This document shows positions 7,301-12,812 of a stretch of DNA of 12,812 nt, in pieces. Each line of letters starts with the position of its first letter. Within the stretch, counting starts at the first letter, position 1. Below the pieces are notes generated by a model that did not search any database, was not told the origin of the DNA, and saw only the letters and a list, made by a program, of their open reading frames with translations. Position numbers and translations under genes: made by a program. The DNA lies in NCBI GenBank assembly GCA_027382625.1, contig JAJKFJ010011696.1, positions 1 through 12,812 on the forward strand, written 5' to 3'. Origin of the DNA: Tetmemena sp. SeJ-2015. Lineage: Eukaryota > Ciliophora > Spirotrichea > Sporadotrichida > Oxytrichidae.

Positions 7301-8609
7301 GACTTACTTCAGACGCCCCACCTGTCTCGCCAACTCCTTCAATTTTATGCTGGAGACATTCTCACAGAACAAAACTATCTTCATCGGATTCTAATAATAA
7401 ATGTCACTTTTTATATGTGTAATTCGATAACTAGTCTTCATTTAACTTCATGCAAAACACTTGCATGAGCTATGAATAAAACACCCTTAATTACAGGAAG
7501 GACGCCCCACCTCAGCTTAAAGACATATTTGATCTTGACAATTAGATAATTTAAAATAATATCCTAAACTTTATTCAATCTTAATTTTGAATTAGTTGAA
7601 CAGTAACCAAATGTGCAATGTTGTATTTGGCATTCAACAATTATATTTAAATAAGAGTATGTTTTTATTTGGCAACTAGACTGAAATTATTTTATGCTTT
7701 AATTTCCAAGAACTGTATGACGATATTACATATTTTATAATGATAAGCAACGGCCTGCTAACAACTGGACTGCGCAACTCTATGCTCTCCCTCTACTATC
7801 ATAAATGAAATATTTATTATAAACTTATTACTTCATTATTTTTGGGCTATACTACATTAACTAAGAATACGTTTCCTATTTCAGTTTTGATGAAAAGCAG
7901 TACCTAAGAATTTAAATCGCTCCTAATTAAATCAGCTTTAAATAGACTTCTAATATAGTCCTATAAGCATAATTCATTTTAAATCTTTCTTTATGTTTTA
8001 GCAGTTTACATTAAAAACATGTGAATTGTTTTTAAAGAACTGCAGACTTCTTGGCTGCGCATGAGTTCTCAAAGAACACTCAGACGCTGGTTTACCTTCT
8101 GTTTGAGTATATCTTGCCCATCCAAAGCTATCCCTAATAAATAAGTTAATAAGTTGCATTATTTATCTTGGGAACGTGGTTTTAGGATCGTTGCACGACT
8201 ATCTAAATTCGCTGATGAAAGTCTACATAGGCATATTTGTTCTTTTCTTGCTCTTCCTCATAAGTAGTATGGTCATCTGCTTGCAAGTTACTAAAACTCA
8301 ATAACAAAGTTATTTCAAGTTGTAGTGTCAAGGCTCAAGATCTTGGTTGTCAGGTCTAAGATTCTCATCAAGATCATCCCCAAAAATATATCAATTTCTT
8401 TTTAGAAGGTAAGTTTATCCCGACTGAAGCTTTGAAAGCTATTCAAAGGGATGAGGTTCACTAGAAGACGCACCACGAGTTTGAAAAATACAAGAGCAAG
8501 TATCAATCTAATTACCACCAACATGAAGAATCAATAATGCTATAATTATTTTTAATCTTAGGAGGAGAAGGCGCACAACAAAAAGGATTAAAAGCTCAAA
8601 ATTAAATGA
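4344..8609 (+). CDS. Multi-pass membrane protein (possible TmcB-like)
   Basis: With 16 proposed IESs removed, one frame of 818 codons runs from ATG 4344 to TGA 8607-8609. The first 165 residues are a polar Ser/Gln/Lys-rich, presumably cytosolic tail (FEFRPGSTTNQTAKSRLS). Likely membrane segments are at about 168-192 (MVMIIVLVCIAVNTVTAFAV), 340-361, 386-406, 541-562 (ISLIIGFSFTILAFYLAFLF) and 724-746 (YIGIFVLFLLFLISSMVICL). Between the last two lies a 160-residue soluble-looking segment with YANKDSYSFIKTYF, ELYDDITYF and LRTADFLAAHEFSKNTQTL. After the last helix comes a basic stretch (ILVVRSKILIKIIPTEALK) and a His/Lys-rich end. Layout resembles ciliate TmcB/PAS-type membrane proteins, but I see no definite PAS domain, so the family is tentative. 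If the large IES at 4902 were not removed this would be two separate genes. Confidence 0.72.
4475..4559. other. IES, 85 bp, pointer AAACAAG
   Basis: Repeat copies lie at 4475-4481 and 4560-4566. Removal joins TNQLHRVNK to IVAQIPTAEMTSQ with the needed frame change. The segment starts just after GGGT, so a GT-AG intron from 4473 to 4545 was considered, but the 7-bp pointer fits better. Confidence 0.8.
4902..4936 (+). repeat. Inverted repeat, left copy (35 bp)
   Basis: This copy is the reverse complement of 5495-5529 except at base 4929. The outer 27 bp match perfectly. It forms the left end of the 626-bp IES-like element and contains a TGA at 4909 that would otherwise end the upstream reading frame. 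Confidence 0.9.
5033..5325 (+). pseudogene. Ubiquitin-like coding fragments inside the 626-bp IES
   Basis: Two blocks are unmistakably ubiquitin-like: TQDKQGIPPDQQRLIFTGK (about 5121-5180) and TDYNIKKESTF (5269-5301). They match the central and C-terminal core of ubiquitin but lie in different frames and are separated by about 85 bp without ubiquitin similarity, where about eight residues are expected. The region upstream of the core (LKVTSEEAS) is also too short, and a Thr/Ser-rich start at ATG 5033 is in a third frame. No clear RLRGG end follows; KLKVRLRK at about 5338-5361 is in frame but beyond a TGA at 5323-5325. It could be a decayed copy, a gene still carrying its own IESs whose pointers I cannot resolve, or a scrambled gene nested in the IES. 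Confidence 0.6.
5495..5529 (-). repeat. Inverted repeat, right copy (35 bp)
   Basis: This is the right partner of 4902-4936, 558 bp away between inner edges. The ATG at 5508 inside it opens the same frame as the downstream membrane protein, which is why it could be mistaken for a start codon. Confidence 0.9.
5763..5851. other. IES, 89 bp, pointer GAT (provisional)
   Basis: GAT occurs at 5763-5765 and 5852-5854. Removal joins WSEQENNKHK to DLFKRDDQYDMS with the needed frame change. The pointer is short, so exact ends are provisional. The segment contains the perfect inverted repeat TAGCCG/CGGCTA near 5801-5814. Confidence 0.6.
5924..6145. other. IES, 222 bp, pointer AGCAT
   Basis: AGCAT copies lie at 5924-5928 and 6146-6150. 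The AT-rich 222 bp contain an in-frame TGA; removal joins HMEAQSIS to ILMNRYASKRDLFNRG in frame. Confidence 0.78.
6599..6642. other. IES, 44 bp, pointer TGTG
   Basis: TGTG lies at 6599-6602 and 6643-6646. Removal joins SAPLSSEIQ to CVAYNSVLSDPTQK with the needed frame change. Confidence 0.75.
6701..6830. other. IES, 130 bp, pointer CTC (provisional)
   Basis: CTC lies at 6701-6703 and 6831-6833. Removal joins TQKLQGQKA to QDSQQSPYKAIALAS. The frame requires a length of 3n+1; the pointer is short, so other boundaries remain possible. Confidence 0.58.
7002..7012. other. Very short IES, 11 bp, pointer ATAA
   Basis: ATAA lies at 7002-7005 and 7013-7016. An 11-bp removal joins ANSQKFIN to KEHHRNQQAILNS and corrects the frame. 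Other repeats nearby (TTAT) have lengths that do not fit. Confidence 0.6.
7238..7257. other. IES, 20 bp, pointer AAAC
   Basis: AAAC lies at 7238-7241 and 7258-7261. Removal joins YLAFLFISQT to ISYANKDSYSFIKTY in frame at the end of a membrane segment. Confidence 0.82.
7379..7445. other. IES, 67 bp, pointer CTTCAT
   Basis: CTTCAT lies at 7379-7384 and 7446-7451. A third copy at 7436-7441 gives the wrong frame. Removal joins SQNKTIF to MQNTCMSYEQNTL. Confidence 0.83.
7540..7700. other. IES, 161 bp, pointer AATT
   Basis: AATT lies at 7540-7543 and 7701-7704. Removal joins KDIFDLDN to FQELYDDITYFIM with the needed frame change and skips an in-frame TGA. The segment contains an imperfect hairpin at 7595-7638. 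Confidence 0.75.
7595..7638. repeat. Hairpin inside the 161-bp IES
   Basis: Two nested inverted repeats share one axis: GTTGAA (7595-7600) with TTCAAC (7633-7638), and CCAAAT (7607-7612) with ATTTGG (7625-7630). The role is unknown. Confidence 0.6.
7794..7849. other. IES, 56 bp, pointer TACTA
   Basis: TACTA lies at 7794-7798 and 7850-7854. Removal joins RNSMLSLYY to INQEYVSYFSFDEKQ and avoids a TGA at 7806. Confidence 0.83.
7906..8034. other. IES, 129 bp, pointer AAGAA
   Basis: AAGAA lies at 7906-7910 and 8035-8039. Frame is unchanged, but the segment is AT-rich and low in coding character; removal gives FDEKQYLRTADFLAAHEF. Confidence 0.7.
8128..8198. other. IES, 71 bp, pointer CTATC
   Basis: CTATC lies at 8128-8132 and 8199-8203. 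Removal joins FEYILPIQSY to LNSLMKVYIGIF with the needed frame change. A 7-bp repeat TATCTTG (8110/8164) also spans here but gives the wrong frame. Confidence 0.8.
8284..8315. other. IES, 32 bp, pointer CAAGTT
   Basis: CAAGTT lies at 8284-8289 and 8316-8321. Removal joins SSMVICLQV to VVSRLKILVVRSK in frame. Confidence 0.85.
8376..8416. other. IES, 41 bp, pointer ATCCC
   Basis: ATCCC lies at 8376-8380 and 8417-8421. Removal joins KILIKIIP to TEALKAIQRDEVHQK. A GTAAGT at 8409 looks like a splice donor, but no matching acceptor restores the frame. Confidence 0.82.
8529..8553. other. IES, 25 bp, pointer AATC
   Basis: AATC lies at 8529-8532 and 8554-8557. Removal joins YHQHEES to QEEKAHNKKDQKLKIK and brings in the TGA at 8607 as the stop codon. 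Confidence 0.8.
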
Positions 8610-8888
8610 CTCAATTGATTGTTTATACCTCTATCTATAATTCTTTTTCTTTATTTGATGAATTTATCTGTCTTTACTTCCTATTCGAAATTAGTTATTC
8701 TTAAAGATATTTATTAAAATACAAATAAAAATAAGATTAATGAGAAACCAGGATTAAAAATATTTTCTCATTAATCATCAATTATATTCAAATAATTTTG
8801 TCTGAGATTGATCAAGATTATATTCTATAAATAGATTAATATTCGTCACTTTCCATTATAATTATAATACAGTGAGTGTGAGTAAAGT
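8610..8888. other. Convergent intergenic region
   Basis: This AT-rich gap lies between two converging stop codons. Apart from the inverted repeat at 8735-8776 I see no gene or RNA in it. It must hold both 3' ends. Confidence 0.5.
8735..8776. repeat. 13-bp perfect inverted repeat
   Basis: GATTAATGAGAAA at 8735-8747 is the exact reverse complement of 8764-8776, with a 16-bp loop. It sits between convergent genes. It may be a 3'-end hairpin or a remnant of an inserted element; nothing more can be said. Confidence 0.8.
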
Positions 8889-11800
8889 TCAGAAGTTCTA
8901 TTCAAAGGTGTGATTGAGTCTGTCCCTAACATTTGCTGAATCAGGTCTTCCACTCATACCTCCCGCAGCTCTTTCTATCTCTCCTCTGTTCGAGGCAGCT
9001 CTCTTCACTCCTTAGCTCGATTTGCCCCTCTATTGAATACCTCCGATCTTAAATTTATGAAGCCCTATATATTTTATTAAAATCTTGTAGAGTTCTTTCT
9101 TTTCCTGTTATACTTAAAATCCAAAGGGAAGTTTCTTCTTCGTGTTTGTCTAATGGAATGACATATTACTGTTTACACCACTAATAGCCCCAGGATTCAA
9201 AGAGGTGCTACTCGTGCCATTTAGCATGATGTTCGAGTTGTTAAGCCCTGCTATCTAAGCCATTCCTTTCAAGTGGGCGCTACTCCCAGCTCCCACTGCA
9301 ATTCATTGTTTTCACTTTTATATTTCACTTAAAAAGAGAATAATTTAATGCTGCCCTTCTTGTGATGAAGAGAAGGTAGATTGCTAAAGTTGTTGAGAGC
9401 AGATGAGGAGGAAATATCATAAGCGTTATTCATGTTTGCATTTGTAGTCGCTAATCCGTTTGTATCATAAATTATAGAGTTAGATATGACAAATATGAAC
9501 TATAAATTATTTAAATATCATAGAAGCTATTGCTCTATCTCATTTTGAAGAAGTCGAACTGATTGTTGCTTGAGCCGTGGTTGGGGTTCTCCGACTGATA
9601 CTAATTCACAGAAATATTCTGGGCTGTTTGTTGCACACCTGCCAATCAAATCTATATTCAAACTGGGTCATTCTAATTTATATTTGTGGAGTTCAATGTT
9701 AATGGACTATGAGCTTCATTCATTTGGAAGTTAGAGCTGTCTGGAAGCAAAGCTGAGTCATCTTAATAAAGCCTCAGTTTAGTACCTATAGTGTCTGACC
9801 CTTTATAGAGTTTCCCATCTTTCCCCTTTACAGTTGGTACGGTATCTCCTCCTTTCCCGCAACTCAGGCAGTTTGTTGTCTTCTTTCCAAGCAAAAAATA
9901 TCGCAATAATTTTAATTCAGCTTACAAGTATTAACTAAAATTACGGATTTATTATTGCAATATAATAAATATTGATAGAAGCAGCACATCTCTATTTGCT
10001 TCTTGAAGTTCAACAATCGCCGAGTGCATTTTATTGATGGCTATCTAAAATGTTTCAAAGTCTAGAGCCATCCTCATTATGTTCTTGTCAAGTGTGCCTA
10101 TCTTGAATTCATGGTTCGCGAAATCTCCCCTCACTTAGTCATCATTAGCTTTCCTGTCCAGCTGTCTATGAATAGAGTGCACATCTATCTCTGCTCTCAG
10201 ACGAATCCATAAATAAAACCTTATCTAATCTTAATAATCATCTTGTTGTCAAACTGTTTGAATTGGTCGCTGAATTTGATGGTAAGTTGCTCTATCTCTT
10301 CTCTCACCATATATCTGAGTTTCTCATTGGTAATTTCCTCATTGGGTATCACAGATTCCAAATCCTCTTTGGAAATCTTATGAGAAGTGAGCTTCCTCAC
10401 ATCGTCTGGGGTCACTTTATCATCCATCTGTTTCTTGAGAGAATCAAACTTAGTATCCACAGACTCAAATTGAGTTTCTATCAGCTGAAGTCTCTTTTCC
10501 AGTTCAGCCATGAAAGCGGCCTCGTTAGCTCTCCCTAATCTCTTCTTAGCTAGAGGAGAGTAATTATTGCCCATGCCGCTGTTGCCACCTGGCGATGAAC
10601 CATTTATAAGTTACTGTTGGGAGCTGTTGTTAGAGTTCATTTGCTAATCTATCCTATCCCTACTTGTAGGAGACTTTCGGTAAGATCCGTTCTGCTGTCT
10701 CTTCTCAGCTGTTGACTGTTAGTTGGCATTTTAATTTCTACTAGCAGCTCCAGCGTTATTACCAGAAGGCAGTTGATAATTGAAGTCTCCTCCATTAGCA
10801 AGTGAAGTAGTTGCTTACTCAAGATTAGAGAACCTCTTGTTGAGTTCACCTATCTTGTCTTTTGTCTCCTTCACATGCTCTTGCAGCAACTCCATTTCTC
10901 GCTCGAAGTTGTACTTCATATCTCTATAGCCAGTTTAAACCTGCGCAAGCTTCTCTTGAGTCGCCATCCCTACAATCTTTTGTTCATAACTCGTAACTAT
11001 CTTCTTCACGTCTTCCATTTTCTCTTGGAAAAACTGGTTTGTGGTTACTATGCGCAGCCCCAACTCCTTGAAAGACTTTTCTAATCGCTCAAGACTCTTC
11101 TCTTCTAGGTAAGAAAGCTACTTCTGCAGTTTCTACTCAACTGAATTAATTGCATCGTTCACGTATTAGAATAAGAAAATCAAATTTGTCTGATACTCTG
11201 GACTTGAGTAACTCTTCACAGTCTTTGATTCTCCAAAGAGTAGCTGACTGATTATCATTAACTTTCTTATCAAAGTGTACTAGAGCCTCACTTAGCTCCT
11301 TCTTGTAGTTATTCAAATTTTCCTAAAACAGCCCCAGCCTGTCGTCGATGTATCTCATGGTTCTAGTTTCTGTAATTTGAGACTCCTCTCTGAATTGATC
11401 AATGGTGAACAGCTTAGGAATAGCTCTCTCTAGCTTTTCAATCCTCTCATCAGTTAAAATTTGCTCATTAAAGTTTAAAGTTTGTGACTTGAACCTGTTG
11501 GTCTAAATGATGTTGAGCCCAATAATTTCCATCTTCTCCATCATTTTCTCAGCCATGCGCTTTAGCTGCACTGACTCATCAGTCTGGTAATTATCAGAAA
11601 GGTAGTTGTGCTGCTCATTCTCAAGTCTGAAGGCATGTGGTCTCTCTCCACATTCCTTGTGCAACCCCTCGCTTATCTTCATTAGGTAGTATCCCACTGT
11701 GCTCTCATTAGCCTTCTTTTTCAACTCTGATTCAAATAAAGAAGCTCATTTATTGATTGCACTGAGTTGAGAGACTTTGCATGATCGTTAATAGCCTCTT

Positions 11801-12486
11801 GAATATCTTCGAGGAAATTTTTGAGAGTGTCCAAGTTCACATCTAGCCTCACTAACTGAGGTAAAGTTTTGATGGTAGCTGACACAGCATCATCAGAGAT
11901 CTTCTCATACAAATCAGTGTCTGAAACTAAAGCACCTTATTTGTTCTTTAAGAGTCCTCTTTATTTATCTGCTGCATTTTTTGATGGACTCTTCTAACCC
12001 TTAAACTTGGGACTAGATAAAATACACATCTATAAATTCCTCCTCTTCTTTGGCTTCATAAACTGTTGCGTTAGTGCCCTTTCGAAGTGACTCGGATAAC
12101 TTGCGCTGAACTGCACTTGGCACTCTAGTCCTTCCAGCATCTGATCCTCTCCTCCCGCCTTCAAAGTCTGATGTGATAGTTCCATGTTTTGCATTATCGA
12201 ACCCACTCTTTCCACCCTCATAGTAGCTCTCCTCTTCTTCAGGCTTCCTCTTTTATTTGACAATTTTCAAAGTTGAGGCAACATCAATCTTACCCTTGGG
12301 AGATTACTCACCGTTATCAGAGTCATCTTCTCCCCCACCTATTTGAATAAAGTAAGGGTCCTAGAACTTCTTCTAATTTAGCTAATGCTGCTACTCTAAG
12401 CTGTGCTTGAGGTTTTGCTTCTTAGAATTATCCTTCTCAAAGGAGGAATTTATTGAACTTGATCTGTGAAACTGCTTGTTTTCCAT
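8889..12486 (-). CDS. Long coiled-coil protein with single CxxC knuckle
   Basis: Read from ATG 12486-12484 to TGA 8891-8889 with nine IESs removed, it encodes 1087 residues. Order: a charged, Ser/Gln-rich N-terminus (about 1-160); a long coiled coil (about 160-530; examples SYLEEKSLERLEKSFKEL, ELLQEHVKETKDKIGELN); an Asn/Ser/Gln linker (about 535-627); a second helical region (about 635-810, starting KRLGRANEAAFMAELEKRL); VLLGKKTTNCLSCGKGG with Cys820 and Cys823; VKGKDGKLYKG; then a low-complexity Ser/Asn/Gly tail. The coil-then-CLSC order recalls DUF4795-type ciliary proteins such as QRICH2, but this is a memory-level resemblance only. A structural, possibly axonemal or cortical, role is inferred. 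It resembles the left-edge gene in style, but I see no clear shared domain. Confidence 0.8.
9046..9081. other. IES, 36 bp, pointer ATCTT
   Basis: ATCTT lies at 9046-9050 and 9082-9086. Frame is unaffected; removal joins EKKELYKI to GGIQQRGKSSQGVK on the minus strand. An 8-bp repeat (TTAAAATC) nearby gives the wrong frame. Confidence 0.65.
9292..9353. other. IES, 62 bp, pointer CCC (provisional)
   Basis: CCC lies at 9292-9294 and 9354-9356. Removal joins SLHHKKG to AGSSAHLKGMAQ with the needed frame change. A 4-bp repeat CTGC (9296/9351) gives the wrong frame. Confidence 0.58.
9463..9515. other. IES, 53 bp, pointer TATCATA
   Basis: TATCATA lies at 9463-9469 and 9516-9522. Removal joins MRQSNSFYD to TNGLATTNANMNN in frame. 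Confidence 0.86.
9639..9662. other. IES, 24 bp, pointer CTG
   Basis: CTG lies at 9639-9641 and 9663-9665. The segment carries two in-frame TGA codons on the minus strand; removal joins TNINQNDPG to VQQTAQNISVN. Confidence 0.72.
9889..9978. other. IES, 90 bp, pointer AAGCA
   Basis: AAGCA lies at 9889-9893 and 9979-9983. Frame is unchanged; removal joins QEANRDVLL directly to GKKTTNCLSCG and takes out an AT-rich block. Confidence 0.78.
10204..10226. other. IES, 23 bp, pointer AATC
   Basis: AATC lies at 10204-10207 and 10227-10230. Removal joins FDNKMIIKI to RLRAEIDVHSIHRQL and skips a TGA. Confidence 0.82.
11170..11182. other. Very short IES, 13 bp, pointer AAT (provisional)
   Basis: AAT lies at 11170-11172 and 11183-11185. 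Removal joins SRVSDKF to QYVNDAINSVEQKLQ and makes the required frame change. Confidence 0.55.
11725..11744. other. IES, 20 bp, pointer CTC
   Basis: CTC lies at 11725-11727 and 11745-11747. Removal joins NSVQSINE to LKKKANESTVGYYL and skips a TGA. Confidence 0.68.
11945..11957. other. Very short IES, 13 bp, pointer TCTTT
   Basis: TCTTT lies at 11945-11949 and 11958-11962. Removal joins KKCSRQIK to NKQGALVSDTDLYEK; without it a TGA follows within 15 codons. Confidence 0.68.
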
Positions 12487-12702
12487 TTCAGGGATTATTT
12501 ATTCTTACGTAACTATAAACAGATTTGTTTTCAAATCATCAAATCAGTCTCATTAAAAGTGAAATTCATTGTCTTAATATACGAAAAATTTACTAAATAA
12601 AAATTTCCTTACGAAAATAGCGGAAAATCATTAGAATCACTCGTTAGGATCGTCCACAAGCCTATTTGTCTCATTAAAATAATCAAGAAGAAGTTCTGCA
12701 TT
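12487..12702. other. 5' region of the long coiled-coil gene
   Basis: This AT-rich stretch lies between the start codon at 12486 and the transposon end. I see no gene in it. It should hold the promoter and leader of the minus-strand gene and the ATT target triplet at 12700-12702. Confidence 0.45.
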
Positions 12703-12812
12703 CAAAACCCCAAAACCCCATAATATGATAAGAAAGTGAAAATAAGTTGTGTATAATTAATTTCTTTATTAATACTTATAATCATGCTAAATTTTAACCC
12801 TAAACAGGCAAT
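12703..12812. mobile_element. Left end of a TBE-like transposon (continues off the right edge)
   Basis: CAAAACCCCAAAACCCC (12703-12719) is preceded by ATT at 12700-12702. Telomere-bearing elements of Oxytricha end in 17 bp of C4A4 telomeric repeat, form the start of about 78-bp inverted repeats, and duplicate a 3-bp ANT target; all three visible features fit. Only 110 bp are in the window, so no transposase or other TBE gene can be checked. The alternative is a short internal telomeric tract unrelated to transposition. Confidence 0.82.

Noticed and set aside
8110..8170. TATCTTG repeats as the pointer for an IES
   Set aside because: They are 54 bp apart and leave the reading frame in a poor context; CTATC (8128/8199) restores YILPIQSYLNSLMKVY.
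8409..8429. Splice donor GTAAGT and a 21-nt intron ending GAAG
   Set aside because: It leads straight to an in-frame TGA; the ATCCC pointer pair explains the frame instead.
10263..10538. Plus-strand ORF of 91 codons
   Set aside because: It is antisense to the long coiled-coil gene and has no coding character of its own.
10875..11084. Plus-strand ORF of 69 codons, Leu-rich
   Set aside because: The Leu-rich pattern mirrors the Gln/Lys/Glu codons of the coiled coil on the other strand.
12703..12719. True chromosome telomere
   Set aside because: Sequence continues on both sides and the tract is only 17 nt, preceded by ATT, which fits a TBE end better.
1..12812. Bacterial, phage or CRISPR content
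   Set aside because: No Shine-Dalgarno spacing, operon layout, spaced repeats or standard-code ORFs of useful length; the genes are clearly ciliate.
1..12812. tRNA or rRNA genes
   Set aside because: No cloverleaf or conserved rRNA segment was recognised on either strand.

Overview
This window looks like germline (micronuclear) DNA of a hypotrich/stichotrich ciliate of the Oxytricha-Sterkiella-Stylonychia kind. Three things support this. (1) Every convincing coding region uses TAA and TAG as glutamine and ends only on TGA. (2) Four genes are interrupted by short AT-rich segments bounded by 2-8 bp direct repeats. Removing each segment with one repeat copy restores the frame and joins conserved protein motifs, as expected of internal eliminated sequences (IESs) and their pointers. 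(3) Near the right edge a 17-nt run of C4A4 repeats follows ATT inside chromosomal DNA, as at the end of a telomere-bearing element (TBE) transposon. Because of the code and the IESs, standard-code ORFs show only scraps of the genes.

Layout, left to right: a coiled-coil gene on the minus strand, cut by the left edge, with three GT-AG introns (1-984); a histidine-phosphatase gene on plus (1236-2287, 2 IESs); a paralogous histidine-phosphatase gene on minus, tail to tail with it (2351-3540, 5 IESs); a short IES-free LITAF-type zinc/membrane-anchor gene on plus (3647-4222); a long multi-pass membrane protein gene on plus (4344-8609, 16 proposed IESs, about 818 aa after removal); a long coiled-coil gene on minus (8889-12486, 9 proposed IESs, about 1087 aa); then a 216-bp leader and the first 110 bp of a TBE-like transposon (12703 to the right edge). 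Intergenic gaps are short (64-279 bp). The genes are not an operon; in such ciliates neighbours usually end up on separate macronuclear chromosomes.

The most unusual item is the 626-bp IES at 4902-5527 in the membrane-protein gene. It has 35-bp near-perfect terminal inverted repeats, a TATA pointer (or TA target duplication), and carries fragments of a ubiquitin-like coding sequence in two frames. Removing it fuses what otherwise look like two genes into one open frame.

All IES boundaries were derived by eye from repeats plus frame logic; no macronuclear sequence was available. In each of the four interrupted genes the total length after removal is an exact multiple of three, but boundaries with 3-bp pointers remain provisional.
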